Assembly (NCBI GenBank): GCA_022791575.1
Contig: JAAVZI010000062.1
Coordinates: 1-46,223, forward strand
Direction of reading: 5' to 3'
Source of the DNA: Lachnospiraceae bacterium
GTDB lineage: Bacteria > Bacillota > Clostridia > Lachnospirales > Lachnospiraceae
DNA: 46,223 nucleotides
Part shown: piece after piece, positions 33,663 to 42,687 of the stretch
Layout: each line of letters starts with the position of its first letter
Position numbering within the stretch: position 1 is the stretch's first letter
Position numbers and translations under genes: made by a program
The notes under the pieces: generated by a model
Seen by the model: the letters and a program-made list of their open reading frames with translations, nothing else
Told to the model about the DNA's origin: nothing
The model's database searches: none

Positions 33663-34904
33663 CTAAGAAACCTTCCCAAACACTCCCCGCGCCCCCACCG
33701 CGATCCCCAGCGAAACTATCCCCGCGAACAAGACCACGGCAGACTCAGCTCCTGCACAGATCTCAAACAAAACCCCATACATCGCATTGCCAATCGGCTG
33801 CGCGCACATGGCAATCGCAAGCAGTACCGCAATCACCTTCCCCAGCAGGTTCTGCGGCGTCTCTGCCTGCACAAACGCCATGATCTGTACCGTAAACATC
33901 GTCGAACAAACCATAATCAGAAAGCAGCAGACTGTCATTACCAGATAATTCACCATGCCCGATGAAAAAAACACCAGCGAAATCCCCATTGGAAATACAA
34001 ACAAAGCCGCCGCCACAATCAGATTCCCCGCCTTCTCAATCCGCAGACGCTTAGCAAAAACCCCCGCACCAATACCACCTGCCAGACCGCCTGCTGCCAG
34101 CGCCCCCTGTGCAAAGCCATAAAGCTGATTCGCCCGCCCCGCCGCAAACGGCAGCACCTCCGTTACCAGATACGGCAGCCCGACAAGAATCATCGCCGAA
34201 AGAAATAAATTCACGCCGCAGATAATGACCAGCCCTTTCCCCAGCACCGGCTTCTCCCTGCGTATAAACCGGAGGCTTTCCATCATATCATTCTTCGCAT
34301 CCGTCAGAATTCCACCCCCAGAATCCGGCCGCACATATGGAATCTGAATAAACAGCTCCATCACCGCTGATACAAAAAAACAGACCACACAGACCCACAA
34401 AACGGGTTTCAGTCCATAACAGCTATACAGCACCCCGCCAAACACCGGTCCTACCAAACCCGCAAACGAGCTGATTGTATTAATAACCGAATTCGCCTCC
34501 ATAAAATGATCCGTACTCACAAGTACCGGCACACTCGCCTGTACCGAGGGCTGGTACGCACCTGCAATACCATACAGCAGCATTAACGTGACCGTAATCA
34601 AAAGAACCAGACTGACTCTCCCCAGCAGCAGCGAACACAGCAAAATCAGCACCGCCGTGAAAAAATCCAGAATTACCATTACATTTCTTTTATTGACCCG
34701 GTCCGCCACAATCCCGCCAACCGGCGACAGCAGAATCGACGGGATAAACGCGCACGCCGTCACCGTTCCAAACAGCGCCGAAGAACCCGTTTGATTCAAA
34801 AGATACAGCGGCAGCGCAAAGCGGACCACCGCATTTCCAAACAGCGAAATAATCTGCCCAATCACCACCAAAGTAAAATTCCTAGAAAATAATTTCCGCT
34901 CCAT
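33663..34904 (-). CDS. MFS transporter (multidrug type)
   Basis: A 413-residue 12-helix major facilitator, with FSRNFTLVVIGQIISLFGNA at the start, GGIVADRVNKRNVMVILDF as the loop 2-3 motif (DxxGRR/K-like) and 12 hydrophobic segments, similar to the MdfA/MefE-type exporters of Firmicutes. I chose ATG 34904 because AAAAGGAGG is just upstream; the frame up to 35048 has no ribosome site and overlaps a terminator. Regulated with the neighbouring TetR gene. Substrate unknown. Confidence 0.85.
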   Translation of the reverse strand: MERKLFSRNFTLVVIGQIISLFGNAVVRFALPLYLLNQTGSSALFGTVTACAFIPSILLSPVGGIVADRVNKRNVMVILDFFTAVLILLCSLLLGRVSLVLLITVTLMLLYGIAGAYQPSVQASVPVLVSTDHFMEANSVINTISSFAGLVGPVFGGVLYSCYGLKPVLWVCVVCFFVSAVMELFIQIPYVRPDSGGGILTDAKNDMMESLRFIRREKPVLGKGLVIICGVNLFLSAMILVGLPYLVTEVLPFAAGRANQLYGFAQGALAAGGLAGGIGAGVFAKRLRIEKAGNLIVAAALFVFPMGISLVFFSSGMVNYLVMTVCCFLIMVCSTMFTVQIMAFVQAETPQNLLGKVIAVLLAIAMCAQPIGNAMYGVLFEICAGAESAVVLFAGIVSLGIAVGARGVFGKVS

Positions 34905-34921
34905 TCCGTATTCCTCCTTTT

Positions 34922-34940
34922 CATACCGCACGACGGTATG
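34922..34940 (-). promoter_or_regulatory. Candidate TetR operator ahead of the MFS gene
   Basis: CATACCG-(5)-CGGTATG dyad lies between the TetR terminator and the MFS ribosome site. Its half-sites resemble those at the TetR promoter, but the two halves are 4 bp further apart. Confidence 0.5.
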
Positions 34941-34949
34941 TATAATATT

Positions 34950-34979
34950 TAAAAAAGAGCTGCCCATTGATTCGGGCAG
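34950..34979 (-). terminator. Terminator after the TetR gene
   Basis: Minus strand CTGCCC, loop GAATCAAT, GGGCAG, then CTCTTTTTT. It separates the TetR transcript from the MFS gene downstream. Confidence 0.7.
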
Positions 34980-35053
34980 ATTCTTTATATTTAACGGCCA
35001 GACAGGACCTTCATCTGCCGACCGCTGCACGCATAGCAAACCATCCAAAAACC

Positions 35054-35713
35054 CTACTTCGATTTATGGTTCTGGTAAATGGCCGCCAGCTCCTGCAGAC
35101 GCCCTAACATCTCGTCGTCTACAATATCCAGCCCAAATCCCTCCATCATCTGGCGGAACACCATGAATTTACGATAAGACTGCTCTGGTGTATCGTCGAA
35201 AATCATCGGATTGGTCCAGATATTGGCCGCCAGAATCAAAAGCTGCGATAATTCGGCCGGATAATCCGTCTGTATGGAACCATCCACGATCCCCTGTTCG
35301 ATAATCGGCTGAATGTAGTTTGGCGCCACATTTTCAGCGGTATCACGGAAAATGCTGTATAACAGGCCCGGACTGCCGCCCAGATCCGGCGCCACCGTGA
35401 AAATGTCATCCTGTACCGGGCGGTTGATGGAGGCTTTAAAAATGGTTTTCAATTTATCCCTGCCGCTTAAGTCTGTGCGGTCGCGAATGGTCTCTAACAG
35501 TTTGTTGGATTCTTCTGTCATGCGGTCAGTCACCGCAACCAGAATCTCCTCCTTAGACTTAAAATGATGATAGATTGCGCCCTTGCTGAGCCCGCCCAGC
35601 TGATCAATGATATCCTGAATCGACGTGTGCTCGTAGCCCTGCTCCGTAAATAGGCGGGCCGCCACCTCCAATATGCGGTTTGCAGTTTCTTCTGGGTGCT
35701 TATTTCTGGCCAT
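35054..35713 (-). CDS. TetR-family regulator
   Basis: A 219-residue regulator with an N-terminal HTH (ILEVAARLFTEQGYEHTSIQ, then DIIDQLGGLSKGAIYHHFKSKEE) and an all-helical ligand domain. Two identical dyads at its promoter are its likely operators, so it should repress itself, and the related dyad at 34922-34940 may couple it to the MFS exporter. The inducer is unknown; drug or metabolite efflux control is usual for this arrangement. Confidence 0.85.
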   Translation of the reverse strand: MARNKHPEETANRILEVAARLFTEQGYEHTSIQDIIDQLGGLSKGAIYHHFKSKEEILVAVTDRMTEESNKLLETIRDRTDLSGRDKLKTIFKASINRPVQDDIFTVAPDLGGSPGLLYSIFRDTAENVAPNYIQPIIEQGIVDGSIQTDYPAELSQLLILAANIWTNPMIFDDTPEQSYRKFMVFRQMMEGFGLDIVDDEMLGRLQELAAIYQNHKSK

Positions 35714-35746
35714 GTTCCATGCCTCCTGCTGGTCTGTGGTAGTTTT

Positions 35747-35795
35747 ACATACCGTTGGTATGTTTATACTATCATACCGTTGGTATGTTTGTCAA
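35747..35795 (-). promoter_or_regulatory. TetR promoter with two operators
   Basis: Minus-strand TTGACA (35795-35790), 18-bp spacer, TAGTAT (35771-35766). ATACCGTTGGTAT-type dyads (ATACC-3-GGTAT) occur twice: between -35 and -10 (35774-35786) and just after -10 (35749-35761), covering the promoter. Confidence 0.8.
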
Positions 35796-35824
35796 GTACC
35801 ACTATTTTTTCTAACTATCATTAA

Positions 35825-37717
35825 TCACTTCTCCCCGGCCGCCGCGGTCTCCTCCTCGGCGCTGATTACGCAGTTTGAATGCGTTGCCAGGAATTCTGCG
35901 ATTTCATCAAGGAAACGCTGCCCATATCTGTGGAATTTATTTTCTGCAACCCCGGATACGTCAAGCATTTCTGCCTTACTCTGCGGCACTTTGGCGCACA
36001 TGTCGATCAGGGTCTTGTCGTTGAAAATAATATAGGGCGGCATGCCCTCTTCTCTGGCAATGATAAGGCGCAGCTGGCGGAGCTTCTCAAATAAACGGAA
36101 TCCAGTGCTGGTCAAAGAATCGGTGCTCCTCCTGGTCTTCTTTTTCGTGCTGGCCGTTTCGCGTTCCTTAAAGGTACGAAGGATCACTTGGGTGTCTTCA
36201 TTTTTTAGGAGGCTGATATCTCCCATCCGCAGCACGCTATATTCCCCGGACGTCTGCACTACATACCCCTCGGCAATCATCTGGTCGATTAAAAGGCGCA
36301 GTTCTGTTTCATTGCGCTGGGACAGCTTTCCATAGGAGCGGTAGGCATTGGCACCGACTTCCTTTAAGCGGGCGCGGCTGGCCCCCAGCAGGGTGCCGAT
36401 TACAATATTGCGGCCGAAACGCCCCCGGGTCTCGGCCAGGCAGTTGATTACCCATTTGGCATCCTGGGTGCGGTCGACCTCGGTAAATTCGCGGTGGCAG
36501 TTTCCGCAGCTGTTGCACGGAACATTGGTCCGCTCGCCAAAATACTCCAGAATATAATTGCGCAGGCAGGACGTCGTCCGGCAGTAGCCCTCCATCTTCT
36601 GCAGCCGCCGGGTGTCCCGCTGCTGAATCAGCTCAATATCCTCCTCGTCGATGCCCTCGAAGTCTTTCTTTTCCAGCAGAAATTTATTAATCATTACATC
36701 CTGCGCCGAATATAGCAGAATGCACTGCGAATTTTCGCCGTCACGGCCGGCGCGTCCGGCCTCCTGATAGTAATTTTCCATGCTTTGGGGCATGTTGTAA
36801 TGGAGAACGTAGCGGACGTTAGACTTATCAATCCCCATGCCGAACGCATTGGTCGCCACGACCACAGGCGCGCGGTCGTAGATAAAATCCTCCTGGTTTC
36901 TCTTGCGGATCTTGTTGTCAATTCCCGCATGGTAGCGGGTTACGGGCACGCCCCGTTTAAACAGCATTTCATAGAGCATGTCCACATTTTTGCGGGTCGA
37001 GCAGTAAATAATGCCGCTCTCTTTGGCGTGCTTCTCCACATAGTCGAGGACAAATTGATCCTTTTGCTTTCCGGTTTTGTACTCCACGCTGTAATAGAGA
37101 TTTTCCCGGTCAAAGCCGGTAACAATGACTTTGGGCCGGCTAAGTTTCAGCATGCATTCGATATCCGTTTTGACCTCCCTGGTCGCCGTTGCGGTAAATG
37201 CGCTGACTACCGGACGGGCGGGTAAATGCTCGACAAAATCAACGATTTTCAGATAACTTGGCCGGAAGTCCTGCCCCCACTGGGAAATGCAGTGCGCCTC
37301 GTCGACGGTGACCATGGAAATCGTGCTCTGGCTGGCAAATTGGAGAAAGGCAGCATTTTCCAGGCGCTCCGGGGCTATGTACATGATTTTGTAAATGCCC
37401 TCCTGCGCCAGCCGAAGCGCCTTGGCGATCTGGCTTTCGGTAAGGGAGGAATTGATAAATGCGGCGTGGATGCCTGCCTGATTTAACGATTTTACCTGAT
37501 CCTGCATCAGCGAAATCAGCGGAGATATTACAAGTGTAATACCCGGCAGCATCAGGGCAGGCACCTGATAACAGATGGATTTGCCGGCGCCGGTTGGCAT
37601 GACGGCCATGACGTCACGGCCGGATAAGATGGCCTCAATAATAGATTCCTGCCCGGCGCGGAAGGAATCGTAACCAAAGTAGGCCTTGAGAATTTCGGTT
37701 GTTTGTTTTTTACTCAT
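35825..37717 (-). CDS. recQ: ATP-dependent DNA helicase RecQ
   Basis: A 630-residue 3'-5' helicase for recombination repair: motif [13 protein letters not shown], motif [13 protein letters not shown], motif [15 protein letters not shown] zinc cysteines in [17 protein letters not shown] and CNSCGNC, a winged helix, and a C-terminal HRDC domain ([20 protein letters not shown]). Complete length. AAGGAG before the ATG; it overlaps the upstream GNAT gene by 8 bp. Confidence 0.95.
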   Translation of the reverse strand: MSKKQTTEILKAYFGYDSFRAGQESIIEAILSGRDVMAVMPTGAGKSICYQVPALMLPGITLVISPLISLMQDQVKSLNQAGIHAAFINSSLTESQIAKALRLAQEGIYKIMYIAPERLENAAFLQFASQSTISMVTVDEAHCISQWGQDFRPSYLKIVDFVEHLPARPVVSAFTATATREVKTDIECMLKLSRPKVIVTGFDRENLYYSVEYKTGKQKDQFVLDYVEKHAKESGIIYCSTRKNVDMLYEMLFKRGVPVTRYHAGIDNKIRKRNQEDFIYDRAPVVVATNAFGMGIDKSNVRYVLHYNMPQSMENYYQEAGRAGRDGENSQCILLYSAQDVMINKFLLEKKDFEGIDEEDIELIQQRDTRRLQKMEGYCRTTSCLRNYILEYFGERTNVPCNSCGNCHREFTEVDRTQDAKWVINCLAETRGRFGRNIVIGTLLGASRARLKEVGANAYRSYGKLSQRNETELRLLIDQMIAEGYVVQTSGEYSVLRMGDISLLKNEDTQVILRTFKERETASTKKKTRRSTDSLTSTGFRLFEKLRQLRLIIAREEGMPPYIIFNDKTLIDMCAKVPQSKAEMLDVSGVAENKFHRYGQRFLDEIAEFLATHSNCVISAEEETAAAGEK

Positions 37718-38231
37718 ATTGTTCTCCTTGGATCAGTTCCATTTCCAGGCAGTTCCATAACTCTCCCATGCAGTTGTATTGTTCTGGTTCGCTGTGGACC
37801 GCAGGGCGGAAGCCGCTGGCACGGTAACAGCAAAGGGCGTTTGTATTCTGCTCAAAGACGCCTAAGGTAATTTTACGGACTTTGAGCAGGTCAAAGGCGT
37901 AGGCTCTGGCCAGGGAAAGCATTTCCTTTCCGTAGCCTTTGCCGCGTTTTTGGTCGTCTACAATGACGAAGCCTAGACGGATTTCTTCATAATTGCCCGC
38001 TTGGGGGTAGCGCATGGTAAAATGGCCCACGACGCCGGTTTCGTCAAATGCGGTCATTGCCCAGATGGTTTCGTTTTGTTTTTCTTTGTCGTAATAGGCA
38101 TTCAAATCGGCGGCGGTGATGGGATAGCGGGGATAACGATCGGCGCTCCACAGGCGGAATGCGCGTTCATCTTTGAGCCATTGGGTGACGGCCTGAGCGT
38201 CGCAGGCTTTGTATGGTCTTAATCGTAGCAT
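37710..38231 (-). CDS. GNAT family N-acetyltransferase
   Basis: A 173-residue GNAT of the RimJ/RimL-like type ([20 protein letters not shown]; motif [21 protein letters not shown]; motif [18 protein letters not shown]-like end). The ATG at 38231 follows AAAGAAAGGAACA; further upstream codons lie within palindromic element D. Co-translated with recQ by an 8-bp overlap (ATGAGTAA). Confidence 0.75.
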   Translation of the reverse strand: MLRLRPYKACDAQAVTQWLKDERAFRLWSADRYPRYPITAADLNAYYDKEKQNETIWAMTAFDETGVVGHFTMRYPQAGNYEEIRLGFVIVDDQKRGKGYGKEMLSLARAYAFDLLKVRKITLGVFEQNTNALCCYRASGFRPAVHSEPEQYNCMGELWNCLEMELIQGEQYE

Positions 38232-38260
38232 ATTGTTGTTCCTTTCTTTTATTAAAATAT

Positions 38261-38404
38261 TTAGGCATTTACAAAATCTCATTTCAATGTCAGAGTTTGG
38301 GCAATATATACAAAAATGCAGCGAATTCAAAACGTCTTTGAGCGGAATTTTTGTATATATTGTTCAAACTCGTCGCCTTAAATGCGACTTTCGCAATTCC
38401 CTAA
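38261..38404 (+). repeat. Dispersed palindromic element, copy D
   Basis: About 144 bp. Hairpin arms 38293-38317 and 38347-38371 pair over 25 bp with two adjacent G:U wobbles. The 29-nt loop has GCGAATTCAAAACGTCTTTG and is followed by CGTCGCC. Outer ends (TTAGGCATTTACAAA and TTTCGCAATTCCCTAA) are degenerate inverted repeats. It lies 30 bp upstream of the GNAT/recQ operon start. Confidence 0.85.
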
Positions 38405-38539
38405 TTAAGATATTGATTTTGGAAAAGTATGAAACTGGATGGGTGGGATTATTTATGCGATATGACTGAATGAAAAATACATAGGTTGGAAATGATTAGA
38501 ATGTTTCCCTCTTGCGGGAAATAAATCACATTCATAAAA

Positions 38540-38760
38540 CTATGACTGCAGTTCTTTTAATTGATTATTGATAGGTTTCTTTTTTTGGACATCACAGATG
38601 AGAAATCGAATGTATGTTCTTTTATTTTCTTTTGCAAAGCATTTATTTAACCATGAACGAATCATCTTGGATTCATCAAACCCTCTTTGATCTCCAATCA
38701 TAACTGTATTCCCTTGTACAACTCCTATTACTGTTCTTAATAAGATAGGAATCCCCGAAT
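38540..38760 (-). pseudogene. Unassigned gene relic (C-terminal part)
   Basis: A coherent minus-strand frame without a proper start reads GIPILLRTVIGVVQGNTVMI, GDQRGFDESKMIRSWLNKCF and AKENKRTYIRFLICDVQKKK, ending in TAG at 38540. Upstream, other frames continue briefly, suggesting a frameshift. The mix of hydrophobic and basic segments looks like a real protein end, but I do not recognise the family. Confidence 0.4.
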
Positions 38761-39551
38761 TTTTCCCTCAATTGCTGATCCAATATTGATGCAGCCTACT
38801 ATGCAAATGGTTTCTATTTATGTATTATACCCTAATCTAAGACAGATTTCAATATACAACCTAAAACATCAGTTCTGACATGCGAAATTTTTATCCACAT
38901 ATAGAATTTATCTTACAACCATTTATTTGATAATTCTACCAATTCTTTTATTTTATTCCATTCCTGTCCATACACACCCCATATTTATTTGGTAATAGAT
39001 ATCCACAATGGCTATGGATTAAACACCAATTACGTACATGGTTATAATGTAATATGAAACCAGTTTAGCGATAAGTGAATATAAGCTTTATACTTTGTTA
39101 GACAACTGTTATAATAGAGTTAGCAGATAGACGCAGTATAAAGAACGTGGGTGATTATATGTCAGGTGCAGCAGATATATACAATTCAATGCATAAACGG
39201 TATATAGAATTAAAAGTTACATTGTCAAGTTTAGGGGCAGCCTGACAGAACTTGATAGAATCAAAGAATAATAGTGACAATGAAATAGCAGCTGAAATAT
39301 AGGGTGTAAAGCTTTATCGATTGAAATAGGCTTTACCCCTTTTTCATTACAGGAAATGCCGTATATGACTTTATCCAATAAAAATGAGAAAAACTTTTCC
39401 TGCAAATGACGATGGCCAATCCGCATTTCATACGATACAATAAAACTGTAACAAAAACAATTTTTCAAAATACTTGATTGCAGTTATGGACAATTGTGCA
39501 GCCTTGTTTTCACAGTAATCCATCCACTGCAGCTGTTGAAAGGAGCCGCGT
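38761..39551 (+). other. Mostly gene-free 790-bp region
   Basis: AT-rich sequence. Holds a TATAAT box near 39110, a 28-codon frame at 39158 with a weak ribosome site, and the terminator-like hairpin at 39302-39344. No supported protein. Confidence 0.4.
39302..39344 (+). terminator. Terminator-like hairpin
   Basis: GGGTGTAAAGC and GCTTTACCCC pair (with a one-base bulge) around a loop of about 16 nt, followed by TTTTTC. It ends whatever transcript starts near 39110. Confidence 0.55.
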
Positions 39552-39957
39552 ATGAATATTTCAAAAACAAAAAGAGGTGCAGGAATTAGTTCAGCGACTG
39601 GCTCTGGCCACCGAACGGGAGCCTGAACTCTCCATTGAATGACCCTTTTATACTTGTATGGAACCCCAACGGAAGTTTGAAGGGCTGACGCAGCAACGCA
39701 AATATCAACTAACTCCTTTTAATTCCATGTTTGATTTTGAATGTTCTTTGTATACACCCATTCCGTGCTGGAAATGGAAGAATATCCTATCTGCTTTTAC
39801 TGCTGCTTCTATATAAAAACAATTTGACGCTGGAAAATATGTATTCTTTGAAGAACAAATCATCAATTATAAAACTTATTATTATGAGACCCTGCGGCAG
39901 CCCTCGCGCCTGAATTCTGCTGATGGTTCCATCTTCTCTATTCTTACAAAAATGTAA
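39552..39957 (+). pseudogene. Fic-domain protein relic
   Basis: The frame at 39731 contains IHPFRAGNGRISYLLLLLLL, the Fic AMP-transfer motif HPFxxGNGR(x)xR with Tyr instead of the last Arg/Leu pattern. After a frameshift near 39820 the continuing frame reads FDAGKYVFFEEQI, YYYETLRQPSRLNSADG and stops at 39955. The start (ATG 39552 behind AAAGGAG) is followed by frameshifts and stops (KEVQELVQRLALATEREPEL in another frame), and the middle of the Fic domain is missing. Fic is sure for the motif part; the 5' piece may be a different gene. Confidence 0.55.
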
Positions 39958-40055
39958 CCCTGATGTCACCTGCACGTAACATTTATATGATAAAATAAAT
40001 GTATCCTCCACCAAAGAACTAGGAAAAACATTTCACAGGAAAGGAGTCAGCCAAT

Positions 40056-40793
40056 ATGGGACGAGCAAAGAGGACACGGGGAATCATACGGATCAAAACC
40101 ATTCTTTTATCAATTTTCGCATTGTTTCTGGTACTTGGTCTATCGGGCGCCGGATATTTCGGCGTTAAAGGTTATCAAATGTACCAATCGGCTGTAAAAG
40201 AACATCCGATTGCAGAGATTGCCGACGCTGTGCGCGAACAGGAGGGCTTTACAACATACGAAGAGCTGCCAAAGATCTATATTGACGCAGTTATCGCCGC
40301 CGAAGATAAACGTTTTGAAAGCCACTGCGGAATTGACGCGCTGGCAATCATCCGGGCAGTCGGTAAGGATCTGACCACTCTCTCCTTTGCCGAGGGCGGC
40401 AGCACCATTACCCAGCAGATCGCCAAAAACCAGCTGTTTACACAGGAAAAACAGGTAGAACGGAAAGCGGCAGAGGTGTTTGCAGCCTTTGCGCTTGAAC
40501 AGGAATACAGTAAACAGGAGCTGTTTGAAATCTATGTAAATACCATATATTTCGGAAGCGGATACTATGGAATTTACGATGCTGCGCAGGGATATTTTCA
40601 AAAGAAACCGCAGGATCTGACCGATTATGAAGCGGTGATGCTGGCAGGACTTCCTAATGCGCCATCCGCCTATTCACCCAACAGTAGCAAGGAACTTGCC
40701 ACAAAGCGGATGTCCGTTGTCTTAGAGCGAATGATCGCCTGCGGCAGTCTGACGAAAAAGCAGGCGGCGGAAATTTTTAATGAGAAATCATAA
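40056..40793 (+). CDS. mtgA: Monofunctional peptidoglycan glycosyltransferase (GT51)
   Basis: A 245-residue membrane-anchored glycosyltransferase: one N-terminal helix (about residues 15-38), then the GT51 domain with the catalytic Glu motif IAAEDKRFESHCGID, EGGSTITQQIAKN and LFEIYVNTIYFGSGYYGI. It polymerises lipid II into glycan strands outside the membrane. There is no transpeptidase domain, so it is a monofunctional enzyme rather than a class A PBP. AAAGGAG before ATG. The symbol mtgA reflects function, not strict orthology. Confidence 0.9.
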   Translation: MGRAKRTRGIIRIKTILLSIFALFLVLGLSGAGYFGVKGYQMYQSAVKEHPIAEIADAVREQEGFTTYEELPKIYIDAVIAAEDKRFESHCGIDALAIIRAVGKDLTTLSFAEGGSTITQQIAKNQLFTQEKQVERKAAEVFAAFALEQEYSKQELFEIYVNTIYFGSGYYGIYDAAQGYFQKKPQDLTDYEAVMLAGLPNAPSAYSPNSSKELATKRMSVVLERMIACGSLTKKQAAEIFNEKS

Positions 40794-40894
40794 AACTGCG
40801 CAAGCACCAAAACCAAACTGGATTGCTTTCATACTAACTGTCTGAATTTTTCTGTAAATAGAACCTTCAATAGACGGTCAGCCCGTTAAAATGC

Positions 40895-40936
40895 AGCAAT
40901 AGCCGCCTAGTTTTCAAGACTGAGGCGGCTATTGCT
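40895..40936. terminator. Hairpin between mtgA and the TipA-like gene
   Basis: AGCAATAGCCGCCT (40895-40908) and its perfect complement (40923-40936) form a 14-bp stem with a 14-nt loop. On the minus strand it is followed by GCATTTTAA, so it probably terminates the MerR gene and may serve both convergent genes. Confidence 0.7.
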
Positions 40937-40991
40937 GTGCTTTGTTCCTATCCTTACCAAAGGTAAATCCGATTCCCAATCAGGCATTCTC

Positions 40992-41720
40992 TCACGTATT
41001 GCAGTAAACCCGAACAGCCTCTGCCGCAAATGCCGCGGTTCCATTTCCGCCAACTCGGTCAATGTTGGCTGTAAATTCTCCGCCGGCATCGTACATCTGT
41101 CCAAGGCCGGCCAGAATCTCATTGGAGCACGTATAAAAGTTGTGCATAATATACTCCTGCAGCCGTTTTACCAGGCTCTGTGCCTCTGTTGCTTCGGCAG
41201 CCCTGTCCTTTATTTTCCCAAATTCGACAAAAATCTGCATAAACTGCTCCATAACCGCCCGCTCTTCTTCTTTGCTTCTTTCCTGGGATTTTTGTTCAAA
41301 TTCTTTATATTCGGCGGTTTTCCCCCACTGCGCTTTGGCCTGCTGTGTGTACTCGTCAATCTTTGTAGTATCAAATGCTAAAAAATCCATTGTTCTCACT
41401 CCTGTAAATTTTATTCCACGGGCAAAATCAATCAGGCGTTCCAGACGCTCCTTTTTCAAGGTCAGCAGTGTAATCTGCTGCTCTAAGGCCTGATTCTTAT
41501 CAAAATCTGGTCTGGATATAATTTCGCCGATCTCTTTTAAAGGAAATTCCAATTCCCGAAACAGTAAAATCTGCTGCAGCCGTTCCAAAGCTGTATCGTC
41601 ATACAGCCGGTATCCGGATTCTGTATACTTTGTTGGTTTCAGTAATCCGATTTTGTCATAATACTGCAGAGCGCGTATACTCACTCCCGTCAATTTACTG
41701 ACTTCATTTACTGTCCTCAT
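40992..41720 (-). CDS. TipA-like MerR regulator
   Basis: A 242-residue MerR-family activator: HTH and wing EVSKLTGVSIRALQYYDKIG and KYTESGYRLYDDTAL, a coiled-coil dimer helix (about 80-120), and a C-terminal TipAS-like ligand domain (about 130-240; EEERAVMEQFMQIFVEFGKI). TipAS domains bind thiopeptides or other drugs and trigger exporter genes. GGAAGGAGG precedes the ATG. Its promoter has the long spacer with an internal dyad that MerR proteins need, so autoactivation is likely. Confidence 0.85.
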   Translation of the reverse strand: MRTVNEVSKLTGVSIRALQYYDKIGLLKPTKYTESGYRLYDDTALERLQQILLFRELEFPLKEIGEIISRPDFDKNQALEQQITLLTLKKERLERLIDFARGIKFTGVRTMDFLAFDTTKIDEYTQQAKAQWGKTAEYKEFEQKSQERSKEEERAVMEQFMQIFVEFGKIKDRAAEATEAQSLVKRLQEYIMHNFYTCSNEILAGLGQMYDAGGEFTANIDRVGGNGTAAFAAEAVRVYCNT

Positions 41721-41748
41721 GGTTCATTCCTCCTTCCGTGCTGCCTCT

Positions 41749-41779
41749 ATCATAAACTATTACGCTGCGTAGGAGTCAA
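41749..41779 (-). promoter_or_regulatory. MerR-type promoter with 19-bp spacer
   Basis: Minus strand TTGACT (41779-41774), 19-bp spacer, TATGAT (41754-41749). The spacer contains TACGC-A-GCGTA, a perfect dyad (41771-41761). Over-long spacers with a central dyad are the hallmark of MerR-controlled promoters. Confidence 0.8.
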
Positions 41780-41955
41780 TCCCCTTTTTTAATATTTTAT
41801 AAGAAATGCAGTGGAAACTTACAAAGTCAACGATTTTGCTAGCAAAACAGCGGTCCTTACTCCCATTTCCCCTCAAAACTACGGCAGCGTAAGCAAAAAC
41901 GGTTCGATAAGCACAAAGGTTGGCAGGGACGAAATAAATGCGATACCTTTTCATT

Positions 41956-42213
41956 TTATTTCTTTCCTTCTAATTTTCTATCTGTAAAATGAAACGCTTT
42001 GTGGTGTATCCGACAGGCAGGCGGTTTTGCCCAGATCGAACCAATCGCTGTGCTTCCTATATGACTGATTCTGACTGCCTGCGGTATTGCCTGTTTCAAT
42101 ATTTGTTCTTCTTCAGAATACCATTCTTTCCAAGAGGCCTGATATTCGGTTAAAACGATGGGAAATAGCTGCCATTACTCTTTCAAACTCATTTCTGATA
42201 ATTTCTTACCCAT
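41956..42213 (-). pseudogene. GrpB-family protein relic
   Basis: MGKKLSEMSLKE, in-frame TAA, then WQLFPIVLTEYQASWKEWYS, EEEQILKQAI and ISHIGSTAIGSIWAKP: the N-terminal third of a GrpB/nucleotidyltransferase-like protein (IGSTAVPGIWAKP is the family motif). The stop at codon 13 and loss of the rest (sequence after KP is unrelated) mark it as broken. The hairpin ACCGA-TTTC-TCGGT just upstream (42233-42246) may belong to its old control region. Confidence 0.6.
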
Positions 42214-42447
42214 TGAACACCTCGTATTATACCGATTTCTCGGTAGGATATTTTAATTATACAAGAATGTATAGGATTTTTCAATTTATTGAACTGTTTT
42301 TGCTTCAGGCGGAAAACAGCAAGATAAAACCTCTAATTTTGTTTAATTTTTTTATTTGAGCTTGACGATTCATTTTCTCTGATATCACGAATGATATCAT
42401 TCAAAACCTCGTAACAACTCATATCTGACAATTCCATAAACAGGATG

Positions 42448-42657
42448 TTACGGATGTTTCTTCATGTATTCTTTTTTAACTTTATCAATTGTTTTTCCAC
42501 CGATCCCAAAATTTTTATCCGATACTTCTTTGATTATGGTTACAAAAAATTCCTGCGGCACGTTCATTATTTCAGAAGATACTTTTGTCAATTGTTTGAT
42601 TAATTCCTCTTTTTGTTCATCTGATAATGCACCGCTTTCAACTGTTATATATGGCAT
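42448..42657 (-). CDS. 4-oxalocrotonate tautomerase family protein
   Basis: A 69-residue tautomerase subunit: after removal of Met the N-terminal Pro is the catalytic base (MPYITVESG), followed by LSDEQKEELIKQLTKVSSEI and the beta-hairpin region FFVTIIKEVSDKNFGIGG. Small members work as hexamers on enol/keto substrates or related dehalogenation. AAAGGAG before ATG. It lies downstream of palindromic element E on the minus strand. Confidence 0.85.
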   Translation of the reverse strand: MPYITVESGALSDEQKEELIKQLTKVSSEIMNVPQEFFVTIIKEVSDKNFGIGGKTIDKVKKEYMKKHP

Positions 42658-42687
42658 TTTGTTCTCCTTTCAAATTTATTAAGTTTT

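Noticed and set aside
36785-37225. 146-codon plus-strand frame over recQ
   Set aside because: Antisense shadow of a well-supported gene.
39158-39244. 28-codon frame starting MSGAADIYNSMHKRYIELK
   Set aside because: Has a possible promoter and a terminator-like hairpin downstream, but the ribosome site is weak and no family is known; could be a small RNA or a relic.
39217-39468. 83-codon minus-strand frame
   Set aside because: No ribosome site, composition-driven product, overlaps the terminator-like hairpin.
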